Source: Rhodospirillales bacterium (GTDB lineage Bacteria; Pseudomonadota; Alphaproteobacteria; Rhodospirillales; JAPHTL01). Taken from it: a stretch of 16,414 nt of DNA. The stretch covers positions 1 through 16,414 of the forward strand of contig JAPHTL010000032.1 of assembly GCA_026193355.1 (NCBI GenBank). The letters are read 5' to 3'. The translations under genes and the position numbers were made by a program. Positions 15,258 through 16,414 of this stretch are shown piece by piece (positions within the stretch are counted from its first letter, which is position 1; each line of letters starts with the position of its first letter). Below the pieces are notes generated by a model. The model did no database searches and was not told where the DNA came from. It saw only the letters and a program-made list of their open reading frames with translations.

Positions 15258-15370
15258 GCGATTTCAGCGGACATTTGATTAAAAAAAAGAATCTTGTAAA
15301 ACCACCCCTTTCTCCCTTGACTTTAAATAACAGAGCAAAATCAATTAGTTGCTGAAATTGCCTTTTTTTT
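15258..15370 (+). repeat. Long inverted repeat ending in T8
   Basis: GCGATTTCAGC (15258-15268) pairs with GCTGAAATTGC (15351-15361): 11 bp as RNA, including one G-U pair. Inside it, after symmetric 6-nt internal loops, TTGATT (15275-15280) pairs with AATCAA (15339-15344). C and T8 (15363-15370) follow directly. The layout is that of an intrinsic terminator with an unusually long apex, either ending the folB transcript or forming the 3' end of a small RNA. Because the apical loop is about 58 nt, terminator function is uncertain. Confidence 0.45.
15339..15351 (+). promoter_or_regulatory. IHF binding-site match
   Basis: AATCAATTAGTTG matches the IHF consensus WATCAANNNNTTR at every defined position and lies in the most AT-rich part of the intergenic region, 86 nt before the DnaA box. 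IHF bends DNA at origins and at complex promoters. The inner stem of the inverted repeat overlaps it. Confidence 0.5.
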
Positions 15371-15436
15371 GTGCAAACCGGAGAGTCCCGCAGACTCCCT
15401 GCGATGATCGTTGCGGCTGGCAGCTTTTCTACAGAC

Positions 15437-15459
15437 TTATCCACATATTCCGTGGATAG
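15437..15459 (+). promoter_or_regulatory. DnaA box pair, inverted
   Basis: TTATCCACA (15437-15445) is identical to the high-affinity DnaA box. Five bases on, CGTGGATAG (15451-15459) is an inverted copy with two mismatches, so TATCCAC and GTGGATA form a perfect 7-bp inverted repeat. A weaker TTGTGCACA (15238-15246, two mismatches) lies 200 nt upstream. DnaA could act here as initiator or as a transcription regulator of uvrC. Confidence 0.55.
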
Positions 15460-15469
15460 TTTCCCCAAA

Positions 15470-15507
15470 GGCGACTGCTTTGCTCGTGGCCAACGCCCGC
15501 AGTCGTC
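15470..15507 (+). other. Hairpin upstream of uvrC
   Basis: GGCGACTGC (15470-15478) pairs with GCAGTCGTC (15499-15507): 9 bp with one G-U pair and a 20-nt loop. No T tract follows, so it is not a terminator. It lies between the DnaA box and the predicted uvrC promoter. Confidence 0.3.
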
Positions 15508-15534
15508 GTTTCTGGCTTCAGGGCATCGGAACAA

Positions 15535-15566
15535 TTGACCGATAACGGTGCGATTGGCTCTATATG
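15535..15566 (+). promoter_or_regulatory. Possible uvrC promoter
   Basis: TTGACC (15535-15540) is a good -35, but the best -10, TATATG (15561-15566), is 20 nt away instead of 17. Any transcript would begin very near the ATG at 15573, which would make a leaderless or very short-leader mRNA. Confidence 0.28.
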
Positions 15567-15572
15567 TCCCCA

Positions 15573-16414
15573 ATGGACAAACGCGACCACATGAATGATG
15601 GATCATCTTCGCAAGCGCCTGCGGGTTCCTCGGAGGAACGCGGCGCGATGGTGGTGCGCGACTACCTGAAGGGGCTTCCCGATACGCCGGGCGTTTACCG
15701 GATGCTTGATGCGGCTGGCAACGCCCTCTACGTGGGCAAGGCGAAGAACCTGAAAAAGCGTGTTGCCGCCTACACAACGCCGGAACGCCAGTCAATCCGC
15801 ATCCGGCGCATGATTGCGCTGACGGCTTCCATGGAATTCATCAGCACGAATACCGAAGCCGAAGCGCTGCTGCTGGAAGCAAACCTGATCAAGCAACTGG
15901 CGCCGCGCTATAACATTCTCCTCAAGGACGACAAGTCGTTCCCCAATATCCTTCTTACCAGCGATCACCCATACCCCCAGGTCATCAAGCACCGTGGAGC
16001 CCAGAACCAAAAGGGGGCCTATTTCGGTCCCTACGCCTCGGCCTGGGCGGTGAACCAGACGATCGCCACCCTTCAGCGCGCCTTTCTTCTGCGCTCATGC
16101 ACCGACTCGGTGTTCGCCTCTCGCAGCCGCCCGTGCCTGCTCTATCAGATCAAGCGGTGCAGCGCGCCCTGTGTCGATCGAATCGACGAAGCGGGCTATG
16201 GCCTGCTGGTCGAACAGGCCCGCGCCTTCCTTACCGGGCATAGCCGGGATATCCAGCAGGAACTTGCCCGGCAGATGGAGAAAGCTTCCGACGCCCTGGC
16301 ATTCGAGGAAGCCGCCCTGCTGCGCGACCGCATCAGGGCCATGACACAGGTTCAGGCGCGCCAGGACATCCACATCCGCGGGATTAGCGACGCCGATATC
16401 ATCGCCGCGCACCA
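15573..16414 (+). CDS. uvrC: Excinuclease ABC subunit UvrC (5' part)
   Basis: UvrC makes both incisions around a lesion in the UvrABC repair complex. The reading frame runs off the right edge, leaving roughly 40-45% of the usual protein. Numbered from the ATG at 15648, it shows the GIY-YIG nuclease (TPGVYRM 13-19, ALYVGKAKNLKKR 26-38), TEAEALLLEANLIKQLAPRY (69-88), KDDKSFP (93-99), YFGPYASA (125-132) and a UVR motif for UvrB binding (about 203-232). Four cysteines at 151, 163, 171 and 175 have the same 12-8-4 spacing as the E. coli UvrC Fe-S cluster ligands. The start is open. In-frame ATGs lie at 15564, 15573, 15591 and 15648, and only 15648 has a Shine-Dalgarno (GGAGGA near 15632-15637). 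The earlier starts add a Ser/Gly/Glu-rich, unconserved lead. Confidence 0.95.
   Translation, partial: MDKRDHMNDGSSSQAPAGSSEERGAMVVRDYLKGLPDTPGVYRMLDAAGNALYVGKAKNLKKRVAAYTTPERQSIRIRRMIALTASMEFISTNTEAEALLLEANLIKQLAPRYNILLKDDKSFPNILLTSDHPYPQVIKHRGAQNQKGAYFGPYASAWAVNQTIATLQRAFLLRSCTDSVFASRSRPCLLYQIKRCSAPCVDRIDEAGYGLLVEQARAFLTGHSRDIQQELARQMEKASDALAFEEAALLRDRIRAMTQVQARQDIHIRGISDADIIAAH

Larger units (their letters stand above)
15183..15387 (+). repeat. Outer inverted repeat around the AT-rich core
   Basis: GACTCTC and TTTGCA at 15184-15197 are complementary to TGCAAA (15372-15377) and GAGAGTC (15381-15387), with a 3-nt CCG bulge on the right arm. The arms enclose the inner repeat at 15258-15361, so the whole segment could fold as a long interrupted hairpin of about 205 nt. 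Each arm contains one GANTC site. Confidence 0.45.
15125..15572 (+). other. Long AT-rich intergenic region between folB and uvrC
   Basis: About 450 nt hold no convincing coding sequence. Base composition shifts sharply: 15271-15370 is about 71% A+T in an otherwise GC-rich window. GANTC sites (the CcrM methylation target in alphaproteobacteria) lie at 15184-15188, 15289-15293, 15383-15387 and 15393-15397, about five times the chance rate. The region also holds a perfect IHF consensus, a perfect DnaA box with an inverted partner, a long inverted repeat ending in T8, and a possible uvrC promoter, listed separately. The mix resembles alphaproteobacterial replication origins but also fits a complex promoter. 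I saw no LexA box of the GTTC-N7-GTTC type. Confidence 0.6.

Noticed and set aside
15183..15403. 6S RNA gene
   Set aside because: The nested repeat outline is suggestive, but the apex is very AT-rich, T8 lies inside the outer stem, and I cannot identify the conserved 6S central-bubble sequence.
15125..15650. LexA (SOS) box upstream of uvrC
   Set aside because: I looked for GTTC-N7-GTTC and its complement GAAC-N7-GAAC; isolated half-sites such as GAAC near 15529 have no partner at the right spacing.
15253..15795. 180-residue minus-strand reading frame across the intergenic region into uvrC
   Set aside because: Half lies antisense to uvrC and the rest crosses the AT-rich core with no domain, and it has no convincing start.

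Overview
The window is a GC-rich stretch of bacterial chromosome, almost certainly from an alphaproteobacterium. The evidence is the conserved block rplU-rpmA-obgE-proB-proA-nadD-rsfS-rlmH, followed by gpmI-envC-ctpA-divergent deacetylase-rppH. The serine tRNA beside rplU, the Ala/Lys tail on L21 and the SDR-folB pair ahead of uvrC also fit. I cannot name a genus; a Rhodospirillales-like lineage is a guess. There is no insertion sequence, phage gene, CRISPR array or toxin-antitoxin pair. Every protein gene is on the + strand; only tRNA-Ser(CGA) is on the - strand.

Layout. 24-150: tRNA-Ser(CGA) and its terminator. 151-453: divergent promoters and a probably folded rplU leader. 454-1290: ribosomal proteins L21 and L27, closed by a strong terminator. 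1363-6585: obgE (ribosome assembly GTPase), proB and proA (proline synthesis), nadD (NAD synthesis), rsfS (ribosome silencing) and rlmH (23S rRNA methylation). This growth-linked run joins ribosome maturation to metabolism. 6692-13829: gpmI (glycolysis), envC, ctpA and a divergent polysaccharide deacetylase (cell envelope), rppH (mRNA 5'-end processing) and a Ca2+/Na+ antiporter-like protein. Several stop/start overlaps of 4 nt (obgE/proB, envC/ctpA, deacetylase/rppH, rppH/antiporter) point to translational coupling. 13886-15124: a pteridine-reductase-like SDR and folB, a probable folate pair. 15125-15572: a long AT-rich non-coding region. 15573 to the end: the 5' part of uvrC (nucleotide excision repair).

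Most genes are ordinary housekeeping genes. The least explained stretch is 15125-15572. It combines a perfect DnaA box with an inverted second copy, a perfect IHF consensus, four GANTC sites in about 210 nt, a roughly 71% AT core, and a long inverted repeat ending at T8. It could be an origin-like or replication-coupled regulatory region, or hold a structured RNA. Other points of interest are a probable non-ATG start of rsfS, a two-hairpin rplU leader, and two adjacent envelope proteins (EnvC and the deacetylase) that have lost their metal ligands and flank an intact CtpA protease.
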